Shown here piece by piece: positions 1 to 7,438 of a DNA stretch of 8,388 nucleotides. A program made the position numbers and the translations under genes. Within the stretch, counting starts at the first letter, position 1. Every line of letters begins with the position of its first letter. Origin of the DNA: Bacteroidia bacterium (GTDB taxonomy: Bacteria; Bacteroidota; Bacteroidia; UKL13-3); NCBI GenBank assembly GCA_019454865.1, contig JACFNJ010000077.1:1-8388 (forward strand). The letters are read 5' to 3'. The notes beneath the pieces are model-generated. The model had not been told where the DNA came from. It saw nothing but the letters and a program-made list of their open reading frames with translations, and did not search any database.

Positions 1-925
1 AAATATACAGTACCGTACAAATTACTAAAGAAGCAAGCATTGCTTTTGGCAAATCGCGTTTTGGGTTTTTACACTCTTCGGCAGTAGTTGCTAAAGCATC
101 AAAACCTATATAAGCAAAAAACACCGATGCAACACCTTTTAATACACCCGACATTCCATTAGGTGCAAAGGGCGACCAATTTTCTGGCTTCACATAAAAC
201 GCACCAACTAAAATTACCAAAACAATTACTGTAAGTTTAAGTCCAACAAAAAAATTGCTTACGGTTTTTGTTTCGTTTACACCACGATATATTAATGAAG
301 TAATTGCTAATACAATGCCCAATGCAGGAATATCACAAATAATTTTTATTCCTAAAATACTTGGAGCTGTTGTCCATGCCAAGTACTGCTCTTTTATGTA
401 AAGTGGAATAGCAGATGCGTCAGCATGGCTTATGTATGTTAGATAACCGGTTTTTGCGCTCATGTAATCCATGGTGTAACATTCCGGAATATGCCAACCT
501 AATCCATCCATCAGTCCGGTAAAATACCCACTCCAACTTATTGCAACAACAATATTTCCGATAGCATATTCCAATATTAAAGCCCAGCCAATTATCCATG
601 CTACAATTTCACCAAATGAAGCGTAAGCGTACGTATATGCGCTACCAGATATGGGAATACTACTTGCAAACTCTGCATAACTCATTGCAGAAAAGGAGCA
701 TGCAATGGCAATAAATACAAATAATAAAATAACAGCAGGCCCGCCACTTGCACTAGCATTTCCTATTGTGCTAAAAATGCCTGCACCAATTATTGCAGCA
801 ATACCCAATGAGGTTAAATCGCGAAGAGATAATGATTTTTTTAATTTATGCTCACCGGAATAACTACCGTCTGCTTCATTAGTAAACTGCGTTGCATTCT
901 TTTTACGAAATATTGAACTACTCAC
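1..925 (-). CDS. APC-superfamily amino acid permease (CAT/YhdG-like), N-terminal 308 residues, C-terminus beyond left edge
   Basis: This is an inner-membrane secondary transporter of the amino acid-polyamine-organocation superfamily, closest in feel to the cationic amino acid transporter (CAT) group; the substrate cannot be told from sequence. It is seen as a run of hydrophobic helices from about residue 36. Helix 1 carries the GIAAIIGAGIF motif (residues 41-51), whose Gly-rich break binds the substrate backbone in known family members. Helix 6 carries FAYIGFDALATTAEE followed by NPKRDLPKA (270-295), the CAT-type signature. A longer polar loop lies at about 145-185. The start is GTG at 925: an in-frame TAA lies one codon upstream, and the first in-frame ATG (residue 81) would remove helix 1. 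The family is usually 450-600 residues, so a third or more is missing only because the window ends. It lies 30 nt after the small Cys-rich gene and probably shares its promoter. Confidence 0.93.
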   Translation of the reverse strand, partial: MSSSIFRKKNATQFTNEADGSYSGEHKLKKSLSLRDLTSLGIAAIIGAGIFSTIGNASASGGPAVILLFVFIAIACSFSAMSYAEFASSIPISGSAYTYAYASFGEIVAWIIGWALILEYAIGNIVVAISWSGYFTGLMDGLGWHIPECYTMDYMSAKTGYLTYISHADASAIPLYIKEQYLAWTTAPSILGIKIICDIPALGIVLAITSLIYRGVNETKTVSNFFVGLKLTVIVLVILVGAFYVKPENWSPFAPNGMSGVLKGVASVFFAYIGFDALATTAEECKNPKRDLPKAMLASLVICTVLYI

Positions 926-955
926 TTTTTATAATTTTAAAAAGCAAGATAAACA

Positions 956-1108
956 TTACTCCACGTTTTTAAACTTTTTATTTTGTGGTTTGGAACCACA
1001 ATTTCCGTTTTCACAGCAATCGCCTTTTGATGATTTGATAACGGATTTAGCAATATACCATATTGCCGTCACAACCATTACCCCAACAATTAAATACTGT
1101 ACATTCAT
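956..1108 (-). CDS. small FeoB-associated-type Cys-rich membrane protein, 50 aa
   Basis: This is a 50-residue protein with one N-terminal transmembrane helix (about residues 4-20, YLIVGVMVVTAIWYIA), then a basic stretch and a compact Cys cluster, GDCCENGNCGS (C31, C32, C37), ending in a charged tail. The layout of one helix followed by a Lys-rich linker and clustered Cys near the C-terminus matches the family called FeoB-associated Cys-rich membrane protein. Members are often found next to the ferrous iron transporter FeoB, and their function is not well established. No feoB or feoA is visible here; the downstream neighbour is an amino acid permease. I chose the ATG at 1108. A TTG at 1156 would add 16 residues in frame (66 aa), but it would start almost at the predicted transcription start and would put a polar stretch before the helix. 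The family assignment rests on pattern, not on a search. Confidence 0.72.
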   Translation of the reverse strand: MNVQYLIVGVMVVTAIWYIAKSVIKSSKGDCCENGNCGSKPQNKKFKNVE

Positions 1109-1165
1109 TTCAATATTGTTGATTTTAGAGAATTGAAAGCTATTGATAGGTTTCAATTTTTATTT

Positions 1166-1196
1166 CAAAGGTAATTACACACAACTTGTTTACCAA
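1166..1196 (-). promoter_or_regulatory. Bacteroidota-type promoter for the Cys-rich protein and permease genes
   Basis: Read on the minus strand, TACCTTTG (1173-1166) fits the Bacteroidota -7 consensus TAnnTTTG, and TTG (1196-1194) lies 20 bp upstream as the -33 element. Transcription would start near 1159 and give a leader of roughly 50 nt before the ATG at 1108. This agrees with the shorter start chosen for that gene. It is a motif match only. Confidence 0.6.
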
Positions 1197-1248
1197 TTGA
1201 TGGACGTGTTTTTTAGGTTAAAATTAAGGGAATAATATTTAATCTAAT

Positions 1249-1278
1249 TTTGCGTTTTACTCATTAACTCTATATTTG
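1249..1278 (+). promoter_or_regulatory. Bacteroidota-type promoter for the porG-uppS-bamA-skp operon
   Basis: TATATTTG (1271-1278) matches the -7 consensus TAnnTTTG exactly, with TTTG (1249-1252) as the -33 element and an 18-bp spacer, within the usual range. Transcription would start around 1285 and leave a short leader of about 15 nt before the ATG at 1301. The leader is A-rich (TAAAATTAAA before the ATG) and lacks a Shine-Dalgarno, as is common in this phylum. No other equally good match was noticed upstream of the later genes, so this may drive the whole block. Confidence 0.65.
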
Positions 1279-1300
1279 CGAATATTGGGGTAAAATTAAA

Positions 1301-2176
1301 ATGATTAATAAGGTTAAATTAGTAATTATACTTTCGTTTCTTTTAATATTAAACGTTAAAGCACAAAATATAGAGTTTGGGATTTACGGAGGGGTATCAA
1401 ACTATATAGGAGACGTTAGTGAACAAAGCATGCGAATGAATCAATTTCATCCGGGTGCTGCAATTTTAGGTAGATATAATTTAAGTCCTAAAGTTACATT
1501 TAAAGGAATGGCTGCTTATGGTAGAATTTCAGGATACGATTCACTTGCAAGCAATGTGAAAAATAGGGTAAGAAACACCAATTTTTATAGTGATTTGTAC
1601 GAGTTTTCAGCACATTTTGAATACAACTTAGTGCGTTACCCATTAGGAAGAAGCACCGAACGCCCGTTTGTGCCTTATTTATTTGGGGGTATCGGCATTT
1701 TTCATTTTAATCCTAAAACCGAATTTAATGGAAACACGTACGAGCTTCAGCCATTAGGAACCGAAGGGCAAGGAACTACACAGTACAACGATCAAAAAAA
1801 ATACGATTTAACAACCGTTTGCTTACCATTTGGTGCAGGTGTTAAAAAGAAAATTTCACGCAGTTTTGTTGTAGGCATTGAAGCCGGATTCCGACTTACT
1901 TTTACCAATTATCTTGATGATATTGGAGGTAAATACGCCAATACAAATGTTGTAGGCAGGGCTTATGGTACAGTTGCTGAAAAATTAGCAAATCGTACAG
2001 GCGAAGTTGCAAGCAAATATCCGGAGGTTGGTGTAGCAAAAGAGGGAACTATGCGCACAACACGTTCATTTTTGTTTGATAGTGATATGTATTTTTTTGC
2101 AGGCATTAGTTTTTCGTACGTAATACAAAATCTTGGTATAGCCTGTCCTAATATATTATCAGGTAATAAACGTTGA
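1301..2176 (+). CDS. porG: PorG/DUF6089-family outer-membrane protein, first of two tandem copies
   Basis: This is an outer-membrane beta-barrel protein of the PorG family. In studied Bacteroidota PorG belongs to the type IX secretion system, associated with the periplasmic PorK/PorN ring. Residues 1-21 form a signal peptide (hydrophobic VIILSFLLILNV, then KAQ). The mature part opens with IEFGIYGGVSNYIGDVS (24-40), the usual family start. It also has PYLFGGIGIFHFNP (125-138), LQPLGTEGQG (149-158) and FRLTFTNYLDDIGGKYAN (197-214), all PorG-like. The C-terminus alternates aromatic and aliphatic residues (MYFFAGISFSYVI) like a last beta-strand, then ends in an unusual CPNILSGNKR tail. At 291 aa it is slightly longer than the second copy, partly because of an extra stretch at about 215-255. 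It is first in the operon and overlaps the next gene by 4 nt. The family is clear; an active secretion role for this copy is inferred. Confidence 0.88.
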   Translation: MINKVKLVIILSFLLILNVKAQNIEFGIYGGVSNYIGDVSEQSMRMNQFHPGAAILGRYNLSPKVTFKGMAAYGRISGYDSLASNVKNRVRNTNFYSDLYEFSAHFEYNLVRYPLGRSTERPFVPYLFGGIGIFHFNPKTEFNGNTYELQPLGTEGQGTTQYNDQKKYDLTTVCLPFGAGVKKKISRSFVVGIEAGFRLTFTNYLDDIGGKYANTNVVGRAYGTVAEKLANRTGEVASKYPEVGVAKEGTMRTTRSFLFDSDMYFFAGISFSYVIQNLGIACPNILSGNKR

Positions 2177-2973
2177 AAAGAGTTTATTTATTCATTGTTT
2201 TATTCATTAATAGCAGCATTCTTTTTTCGCAGAAAGTTGAGCTTGGATTAACTTTGGGTTTGACCAATTATGTGGGTGATGTATCTCCATCGTTAGTATT
2301 TAAAGAAACCGGAGCCACCGGTGGTGTGTTTGCACGATATAATGTAAACAATACATGGGCGTTTACCGCTATAATTAGCCAATCAAGAATTAGCGGCAAC
2401 GATAAAAATTTTGATTTTAACAAAACAAGAAATATCGTTTTTCGTACAGATATTACAGATTTTTCGGGGATAGTAGAGTTTAATTATTTTAAATACGGAG
2501 CAGGAGTTAGGGATGAGCATTTTACTCCATACGTTTTTGGTGGAATTGGAGCAGCGTTTTTTAACCCTCAAGGTTTATACGGAACAAAATGGTATGATTT
2601 AAAAGGAGTACAAACCGAAGGGCAAACGAAAGGCTATAACGGAATTTGTATGACAATGCCAATGGGAATAGGTATTAAATGGATGCCAAATAAAAACTTT
2701 AGTTTAGAGTGGAAAGTTGCTGCATTTATGACTTTTACCGATTACCTGGACGATGTTAGCAACTTATATACGGATGTTAACCAATTGTATGCTGATAAGG
2801 GAATTGTAGCCGCATCCCTTGCTGATCCTACTTACACAACAGATGTAAACACTTTTGTAAACAAGAAAGGTTTGCAACGCGGAAATCCAGATTTTGATGA
2901 TTGGTATTTTAACTCTACGGTAAGTGTTACCTATCGAATATTTAAACGTTTAAAGTGTGATAGATTTTATTAA
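2173..2973 (+). CDS. porG: PorG/DUF6089-family outer-membrane protein, second tandem copy, TTG start
   Basis: This is a 266-residue paralogue of the upstream gene. Residues 1-20 are a signal peptide (KRVYLFIVLFINSSILFSQ). The mature protein begins VELGLTLGLTNYVGDVS (22-38) and has PYVFGGIGAAFFNP (119-132), a TEGQTKGYNG segment (148-157), the PMGIGIKW strand (163-170) and FMTFTDYLDDVSNLYTDV (185-202). It closes with LQRGNPDFDDWYF (234-246), resembling the RG(D/N)P..DWY ending of single-copy PorG proteins more than the upstream gene does. The start is TTG, lying in a TTGA overlap with the stop of the first copy. An in-frame TAA two codons upstream excludes a longer form, and the first in-frame ATG is at residue 160, so TTG is the only start keeping the signal peptide. 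Translation is probably coupled to the first gene. It sits 27 nt before uppS, the usual place for porG. Confidence 0.88.
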   Translation: MKRVYLFIVLFINSSILFSQKVELGLTLGLTNYVGDVSPSLVFKETGATGGVFARYNVNNTWAFTAIISQSRISGNDKNFDFNKTRNIVFRTDITDFSGIVEFNYFKYGAGVRDEHFTPYVFGGIGAAFFNPQGLYGTKWYDLKGVQTEGQTKGYNGICMTMPMGIGIKWMPNKNFSLEWKVAAFMTFTDYLDDVSNLYTDVNQLYADKGIVAASLADPTYTTDVNTFVNKKGLQRGNPDFDDWYFNSTVSVTYRIFKRLKCDRFY

Positions 2974-3000
2974 ATTCGCCACCTCAAACAGAAATCAAGA

Positions 3001-3747
3001 ATGAGCTTGAAGAGTACGATAGATTTAAACAATTTACCCGAACACGTTGCAATAGTTATGGACGGAAACGGAAGATGGGCAAAAAAGCAAGGAAAGCTAC
3101 GTGTTTTTGGTCATCAAAATGGAGTTAAATCTGTACGCAATGTTACGGAGGCTGCAGCAGAAATTGGGGTAAAGTATTTAACACTTTATGCTTTCTCTAC
3201 CGAAAACTGGAATAGACCCAAATTAGAAATAACAGCATTAATGGAACTATTGGTTTCTACCATTAAAAAGGAAACTGCAACACTTATGAAAAACAATATT
3301 CGATTGGCTGCAATAGGCGACTTAAATTCGCTGCCTGCAAAATGTCAAAACGAATTATTGACAGCTATAGAAGAAACAAAAAACAATACCCGAATGACTT
3401 TGGTTTTGGCACTTAGTTACAGTTCAAAATGGGACATAACCAATGCGGTAAAACAAATTTCACAAAAAGTAAAAGAAGGCATTTTGGATGTAAATCAAAT
3501 AAACGACAACACCATAACAGAACACCTTTCTACGTCTGCTATACCCAATCCGGAGTTGATGATAAGAACCAGCGGAGAGTACAGAATAAGTAATTTTTTG
3601 TTGTGGGAGTTAGCATATAGTGAGTTGTATTTTACCGAAACATTTTGGCCGGATTTTAGCAAAGAAGAATTTTATGCTGCAATTGTTGATTTTCAAAAAA
3701 GAGAAAGAAGATTTGGTAAAACAAGTGAACAATTAAAAGCCAAATGA
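3001..3747 (+). CDS. uppS: isoprenyl transferase / undecaprenyl diphosphate synthase
   Basis: This cytosolic cis-prenyltransferase extends farnesyl diphosphate with isopentenyl diphosphate units to make undecaprenyl diphosphate, the lipid carrier for peptidoglycan and surface glycans. At 248 aa it is close to the E. coli enzyme (253). Catalytic and binding residues are in place: HVAIVMDGNGRWAKKQG (15-31) with the Mg/diphosphate Asp at 21, and FGHQNG (36-41) with His38. They continue with AFSTENWNRP (64-73, matching Ser71, Asn74, Trp75 and Arg77 of E. coli) and the C-terminal IRTSGEYRISNFLLWE (188-203), with Arg189, Arg195 and Ser197, then Glu208. RTSGEY replaces the commoner RTGGEQ; this is a mild change and should not abolish activity. 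The ATG at 3001 gives the normal N-terminus. The stop overlaps the bamA start (ATGA), so the two are probably translationally coupled. Confidence 0.97.
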   Translation: MSLKSTIDLNNLPEHVAIVMDGNGRWAKKQGKLRVFGHQNGVKSVRNVTEAAAEIGVKYLTLYAFSTENWNRPKLEITALMELLVSTIKKETATLMKNNIRLAAIGDLNSLPAKCQNELLTAIEETKNNTRMTLVLALSYSSKWDITNAVKQISQKVKEGILDVNQINDNTITEHLSTSAIPNPELMIRTSGEYRISNFLLWELAYSELYFTETFWPDFSKEEFYAAIVDFQKRERRFGKTSEQLKAK

Positions 3748-6287
3748 AATTTAAAAAAATAGTAGTTTTTATATTTAGCATTTTAGCCTTTTTTAATGCT
3801 GCTGATGCACAAGATACAAGTGCCGTGAGCACACCCTTAGATTATAGTTTTCCTAAAACATACGAACTTTCGGGTGTTATGATTAGTGGAACTGAGTTTT
3901 ATGACAAAACGGTACTCCAATCCCTTTCGGGTTTAATGGTAGGGCAAAAAATAAAAATTCCCGGAGAAGAAATTGGTAATGCAATTACTGCGTTATGGAA
4001 ACAAAAATTATTTGATGATGTAAAAATTAAAATTTTAGACATTACCGGAGATAAACTTTCAATTGAAATTGTAGTACGAGAAAAACCTCGCCTTTCAACT
4101 TTTGCTATTAAAGGAATAAGAAAGGGAAGAGCAACAACATTACGCGATGAACTAACATTAAAAGCAGGAAACATAATTACCGAAAACTTATTTGTTACTA
4201 CTGAGGCTCAAATAAAAAAGTTCTATAACGAAAAAGGATATACAGATGCCAAAGTTACTTTTGAAACGATTGAAGACGACCCTAAGAAAAACACATCGAA
4301 GCTGAGAATTAAAATAGACGAAGGCTCGAAAATTAAAATTGAAAACATAGTATTTCATGGTAACAACTCGGTACCCTCGGGTAAGCTGAAACGCACCTTT
4401 AAAAAAACAAAAGAGTCGCGCAGATTTTTAGCAAAATCAAAATTTATTGAATCGGATTTTGAAGACGACAAGCAAAAATTAATTGCAAAATATTTGAGCT
4501 TAGGATACAGAGATATTGAAATAATAAAAGACTCTGTATATAAAAGTAAAAGCAATAGGGTTTCAATAGATATTACGGTTAACGAAGGGCAAAAATATTT
4601 TTTCCGCAATTTGTCTTTTGTTGGTAATACAAAATATACCTCAGCACAATTGTTGGATATATTAAAAATTAATAGAGGAGATGTGTACAACCAATCTCTT
4701 TTAGATTCAAGGCTTAACATGAGCCAAACTGAGCTTGATATAAGCACGCTTTACATGGATGATGGGTATTTATTTTTCCGAATTGAACCGGTTGAAGTAT
4801 TGGTTGAAAATGACTCAATAGATTTGGAGATAAGAATGTATGAAGGACCGCAAGCTAAAATTAACAAAGTATCGGTAAAAGGAAACACTAAAACAAGTGA
4901 CCATGTGGTGTTGCGTGAATTACGCACAAAACCCGGACAGCTTTTTAGTCGTTCAGATATTACAAGAAGTATGCGCGAATTGGCAACTGTTGGGTATTTT
5001 AATCCGGAAGCTTTAAATATTAATACTGTTCCACATCCGGAAAGTGGCACGGTAGATATTGAATACATTGTAGAAGAACGCCCGAATGATCAAATAGAGT
5101 TGTCGGCAGGGTGGGGTGTAAATAGTGTTGTGGGAACACTTGGGTTAACATTAAATAATTTCTCAACCCGAAAAATGTTTAACCCTCGTGCATGGACACC
5201 GGTACCAAGTGGCGATGGACAACGGCTAAGTCTCAGAGCACAATCAAACGGTACATTTTATCAAGCATATAGTGCGTCATTTACCGAGCCTTGGTTTGGA
5301 GGGAAAAAACCAAACGCACTTTCTGTTTCCGTTTACCACTCAGTACAAACAAATGGTTATGCTAAAAACGAACCGTTACGCTCAGTATTATATACCACAG
5401 GCGGAAGTGTAGGAATAGGCAAACGACTAAGATGGCCGGATGATTATTTTGTAATTCAATATTCATTAAATCTACAACGGTACAACAATGTATATAACTC
5501 ATTAGGGCAAAGCAATATTCCAAGTGTACCGCAAGGTATATCCAATAGTTTTAGCTTAAAAATAGCATTAAGTAGAAACTCAACTAACCAAGCAATTTAT
5601 CCAAGCAAAGGGTCAAGCATAACTTTTTCAGTACAAGCCACACCGCCATACTCTATGTTTAATGGTGTTGATTATACAACGATAGCAGAAACAGAGCGTT
5701 ATCGCTGGTTAGAGTTTCATAAATGGAAATTTGATGCTTCATTTTTTACACCTGTAATTGGAAAATTAGTAATAATGAGTAGAGCCAACTTCGGCTACAT
5801 TGGCAATTATAATCCATTGGTTGGGATGACTCCTTTTGAGCGGTTTTGGGTAGGCGGATCCGGGTTAATGGGCTTTAACTTGGATGGAAGGGAACTTATT
5901 GCGTTGCGCGGATACCAAGATTACACCTTAACACCAATTGTACACCAACGTGTAGTTACCAATTTGGGTGTAATAGATAATCCGGTAAGAGAGGGAGGAA
6001 CAATATACAACCGTTATACTTTTGAATTGCGTTATCCAATTTCTACTAATCCTCAAGCTACAATATTCCCATTATTATTTGCAGAAGCGGGAGGAGCTTG
6101 GTTGCAATTTAAAGATTTTAATCCATTTCAATTATATCGTTCGGTAGGTGCAGGAGTTCGTATATTTTTACCGATGTTTGGAATGATTGGATTAGACTAC
6201 GGATATGGTTTTGATGTTCCTGCAAACTCAACAGACGGACAATTTAATAAAGGAAATTTCCACTTTTTGTTAGGACAACAATTTTAA
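3744..6287 (+). CDS. bamA: BamA, outer-membrane protein assembly factor
   Basis: This is the Omp85-family core of the BAM machine, which folds and inserts beta-barrel proteins into the outer membrane. It has 847 residues. A signal peptide covers 1-23 (KKIVVFIFSILAFFNAADAQ). Five POTRA repeats follow at roughly 40-115, 116-196, 197-283, 284-369 and 370-447, each recognisable by its closing beta-strand with V.E.P, I.EG or YEGP-type turns and the next strand's V.F.GN or V.VKGN. A 16-strand-type barrel fills about 450-847 and ends in Phe. The L6 loop motif is LRGY (721-724), the Bacteroidota counterpart of VRGF, just after GFNLDGRELIA. The length is close to the usual 800-900 aa. It overlaps uppS by 4 nt and is followed by two Skp-like chaperone genes, the standard context. 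Its substrates probably include the two PorG proteins encoded upstream. Confidence 0.97.
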   Translation: MKFKKIVVFIFSILAFFNAADAQDTSAVSTPLDYSFPKTYELSGVMISGTEFYDKTVLQSLSGLMVGQKIKIPGEEIGNAITALWKQKLFDDVKIKILDITGDKLSIEIVVREKPRLSTFAIKGIRKGRATTLRDELTLKAGNIITENLFVTTEAQIKKFYNEKGYTDAKVTFETIEDDPKKNTSKLRIKIDEGSKIKIENIVFHGNNSVPSGKLKRTFKKTKESRRFLAKSKFIESDFEDDKQKLIAKYLSLGYRDIEIIKDSVYKSKSNRVSIDITVNEGQKYFFRNLSFVGNTKYTSAQLLDILKINRGDVYNQSLLDSRLNMSQTELDISTLYMDDGYLFFRIEPVEVLVENDSIDLEIRMYEGPQAKINKVSVKGNTKTSDHVVLRELRTKPGQLFSRSDITRSMRELATVGYFNPEALNINTVPHPESGTVDIEYIVEERPNDQIELSAGWGVNSVVGTLGLTLNNFSTRKMFNPRAWTPVPSGDGQRLSLRAQSNGTFYQAYSASFTEPWFGGKKPNALSVSVYHSVQTNGYAKNEPLRSVLYTTGGSVGIGKRLRWPDDYFVIQYSLNLQRYNNVYNSLGQSNIPSVPQGISNSFSLKIALSRNSTNQAIYPSKGSSITFSVQATPPYSMFNGVDYTTIAETERYRWLEFHKWKFDASFFTPVIGKLVIMSRANFGYIGNYNPLVGMTPFERFWVGGSGLMGFNLDGRELIALRGYQDYTLTPIVHQRVVTNLGVIDNPVREGGTIYNRYTFELRYPISTNPQATIFPLLFAEAGGAWLQFKDFNPFQLYRSVGAGVRIFLPMFGMIGLDYGYGFDVPANSTDGQFNKGNFHFLLGQQF

Positions 6288-6304
6288 GTTTCATATTTAA
6301 TACA

Positions 6305-6871
6305 ATGAAGATGAAAAAGATTTTTTTATTAATTATTACTTTTGGTTCGATATTTGGAAGTGTAAATGCACAACGTTTTGCTTATGTTGATACAGATTAT
6401 ATTTTAGATATGCTACCTGAATACCGATCGGCACAAAAACGATTGGAACAATTTTCTGCAGATTGGGAAAAAGAAGTAGAAAAAAAACAGGCTACCGTAA
6501 ACAAAATGTATCGCGATTATAATGCAGAGCAGGTTTTGCTTACTGAAGAAATGCGCAAAAAACGAGAACAAGAAATAAAAGAAAAAGAAAAGGAATTAAA
6601 AGAATACCGTGAACAAAAATTTGGTTATGAAGGCGAGTTGTTTAAAAAACGTCAGGAATTGATTAAACCGATACAAGACAAGGTATTTGAAGCAGTTCAA
6701 AAAGTTGCAAAAACCGGAGCTCTTGATTTTATATTTGCCAAAGGTGGAGAAATGATAATGCTTTACTCAAATGCAAAATACGATAAAAGCGATGAAGTAT
6801 TAACTGAGTTGGGGGTGGCTATTACAAAAAACAAAGAAAAAGAAGGAACAACACAAAATAAAAACAAATAG
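6305..6871 (+). CDS. Skp/OmpH-like periplasmic chaperone, first copy
   Basis: This is a periplasmic holdase of the Skp (OmpH) family, which binds unfolded outer-membrane proteins and hands them to BamA. Residues 1-23 are a signal peptide (KKIFLLIITFGSIFGSVNAQ). The mature protein starts RFAYVDTDYILDMLPEY (24-40), the typical first strand and helix. A long, very charged coiled coil follows (about 41-125, rich in Glu, Lys and Gln), forming the tentacle arms of a Skp trimer. It returns through IKPIQDKVFEAVQKVAK (120-136) and LDFIFAKGGEMIMLYSN (140-156), the closing strands. It ends in a Lys/Asn-rich polar tail of about 18 residues not seen in the next copy. ATG at 6305 is used; the ATG two codons later would also leave a complete signal peptide. 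It lies 17 nt after bamA and 6 nt before its paralogue. Confidence 0.93.
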   Translation: MKMKKIFLLIITFGSIFGSVNAQRFAYVDTDYILDMLPEYRSAQKRLEQFSADWEKEVEKKQATVNKMYRDYNAEQVLLTEEMRKKREQEIKEKEKELKEYREQKFGYEGELFKKRQELIKPIQDKVFEAVQKVAKTGALDFIFAKGGEMIMLYSNAKYDKSDEVLTELGVAITKNKEKEGTTQNKNK

Positions 6872-6877
6872 ATTACC

Positions 6878-7393
6878 ATGAAGAAAACAATTTTAACACT
6901 TGCTCTGAGCGTCAGTATGATTTTTGGAGCTTTACAATTAAAAGCTCAAAACAAATTTGCTTATGTAGATTTTCATGAGTTGATGACCAGCATGCCGGAA
7001 TACAAAAAAGCACAATCCGAAATGGAAGTGTACAGTAAAACTTTACAAGAAGAAGGAAAAAAGCTTAGTACTGAATTTGAAACAAAACTTGCTGCTTACC
7101 AAAAAGAAGGTGCTAAGTTAAACGAAATTCAAAAGGAGTTAAGAGAAAAAGATTTGCGTGATTTGCAAACTCGCTATCAAGAATTCCAGGAGATGGCACA
7201 ATCTAAACAATCAGAAAAGGAGCAATCTCTTTTAAAGCCAATTGTTGAAAAGGCTAAAGCTACAATTTCAACAGTTGCTAAAGAAGGTGGCTATTCGTAT
7301 GTATTTGATAGCAGCCCAGGATCGCCAATTTTATACAAACCGGATGGCGATAACATTATCGGACTTGTAAAGAAAAAATTAGGCATAATGTAA
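6878..7393 (+). CDS. Skp/OmpH-like periplasmic chaperone, second copy
   Basis: This is a second Skp-family periplasmic chaperone, 171 residues, close to the usual Skp length. The signal peptide is residues 1-24 (TILTLALSVSMIFGALQLKAQ). The mature start, KFAYVDFHELMTSMPEYKKAQ (26-46), parallels that of the first copy (RFAYVDTDYILDMLPEY). The coiled-coil arm is about 47-115 and the return segment is LLKPIVEKAKATISTVAKEG (118-137). The final strand block is YSYVFDSSPGSPILYKPDGDN (139-159), where many Bacteroidota OmpH proteins carry a similar SSP..I.Y ending. It is less basic and lacks the polar tail of the first copy. The pair probably arose by an old duplication, since they align only in the ends and the general arm pattern. 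It is the last gene before the terminator hairpins. Confidence 0.93.
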   Translation: MKKTILTLALSVSMIFGALQLKAQNKFAYVDFHELMTSMPEYKKAQSEMEVYSKTLQEEGKKLSTEFETKLAAYQKEGAKLNEIQKELREKDLRDLQTRYQEFQEMAQSKQSEKEQSLLKPIVEKAKATISTVAKEGGYSYVFDSSPGSPILYKPDGDNIIGLVKKKLGIM

Positions 7394-7413
7394 TTAATTT
7401 ATTGTGCTTTAAA

Positions 7414-7436
7414 ACTTGCTGTTTTTTTAAGCAAGT
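7414..7436 (+). terminator. short hairpin after the second skp-like gene
   Basis: ACTTGCT (7414-7420) pairs perfectly with AGCAAGT (7430-7436) across a 9-nt T-rich loop. No U-tract follows it (GTATAAAAAA is next), so it is a weak terminator by itself. It may instead protect the mRNA 3' end or assist the larger hairpin 2 nt downstream. Confidence 0.4.
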
Positions 7437-7438
7437 GT

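Noticed and set aside
1109..1156. Longer N-terminus of the Cys-rich protein from TTG at 1156
   Set aside because: It would begin only a few nt from the predicted transcription start and add a polar segment before the membrane helix; ATG at 1108 fits better.
1245..1252. TAATTTTG as an alternative -7 box for the envelope operon
   Set aside because: It matches TAnnTTTG, but I found no TTG/TTTG at the right distance upstream, whereas TATATTTG at 1271-1278 has one.
2383..2571. Antisense 62-codon frame inside the second porG
   Set aside because: It is opposite a conserved family region and has no independent support.
3562..3588. RTSGEY in UppS instead of RTGGEQ
   Set aside because: The diphosphate-binding arginines and serine are kept, so it looks like ordinary variation, not loss of function.
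3899..5068. Three antisense frames of 91-130 codons inside bamA
   Set aside because: They lie wholly opposite a well-supported bamA, have no promoter or family-like motifs, and show the Ser/Leu/Ile-rich composition expected of reverse-strand shadows.
5904..5915. LRGY in place of VRGF in the BamA L6 loop
   Set aside because: This is a normal variant in Bacteroidota BamA proteins, not a defect.
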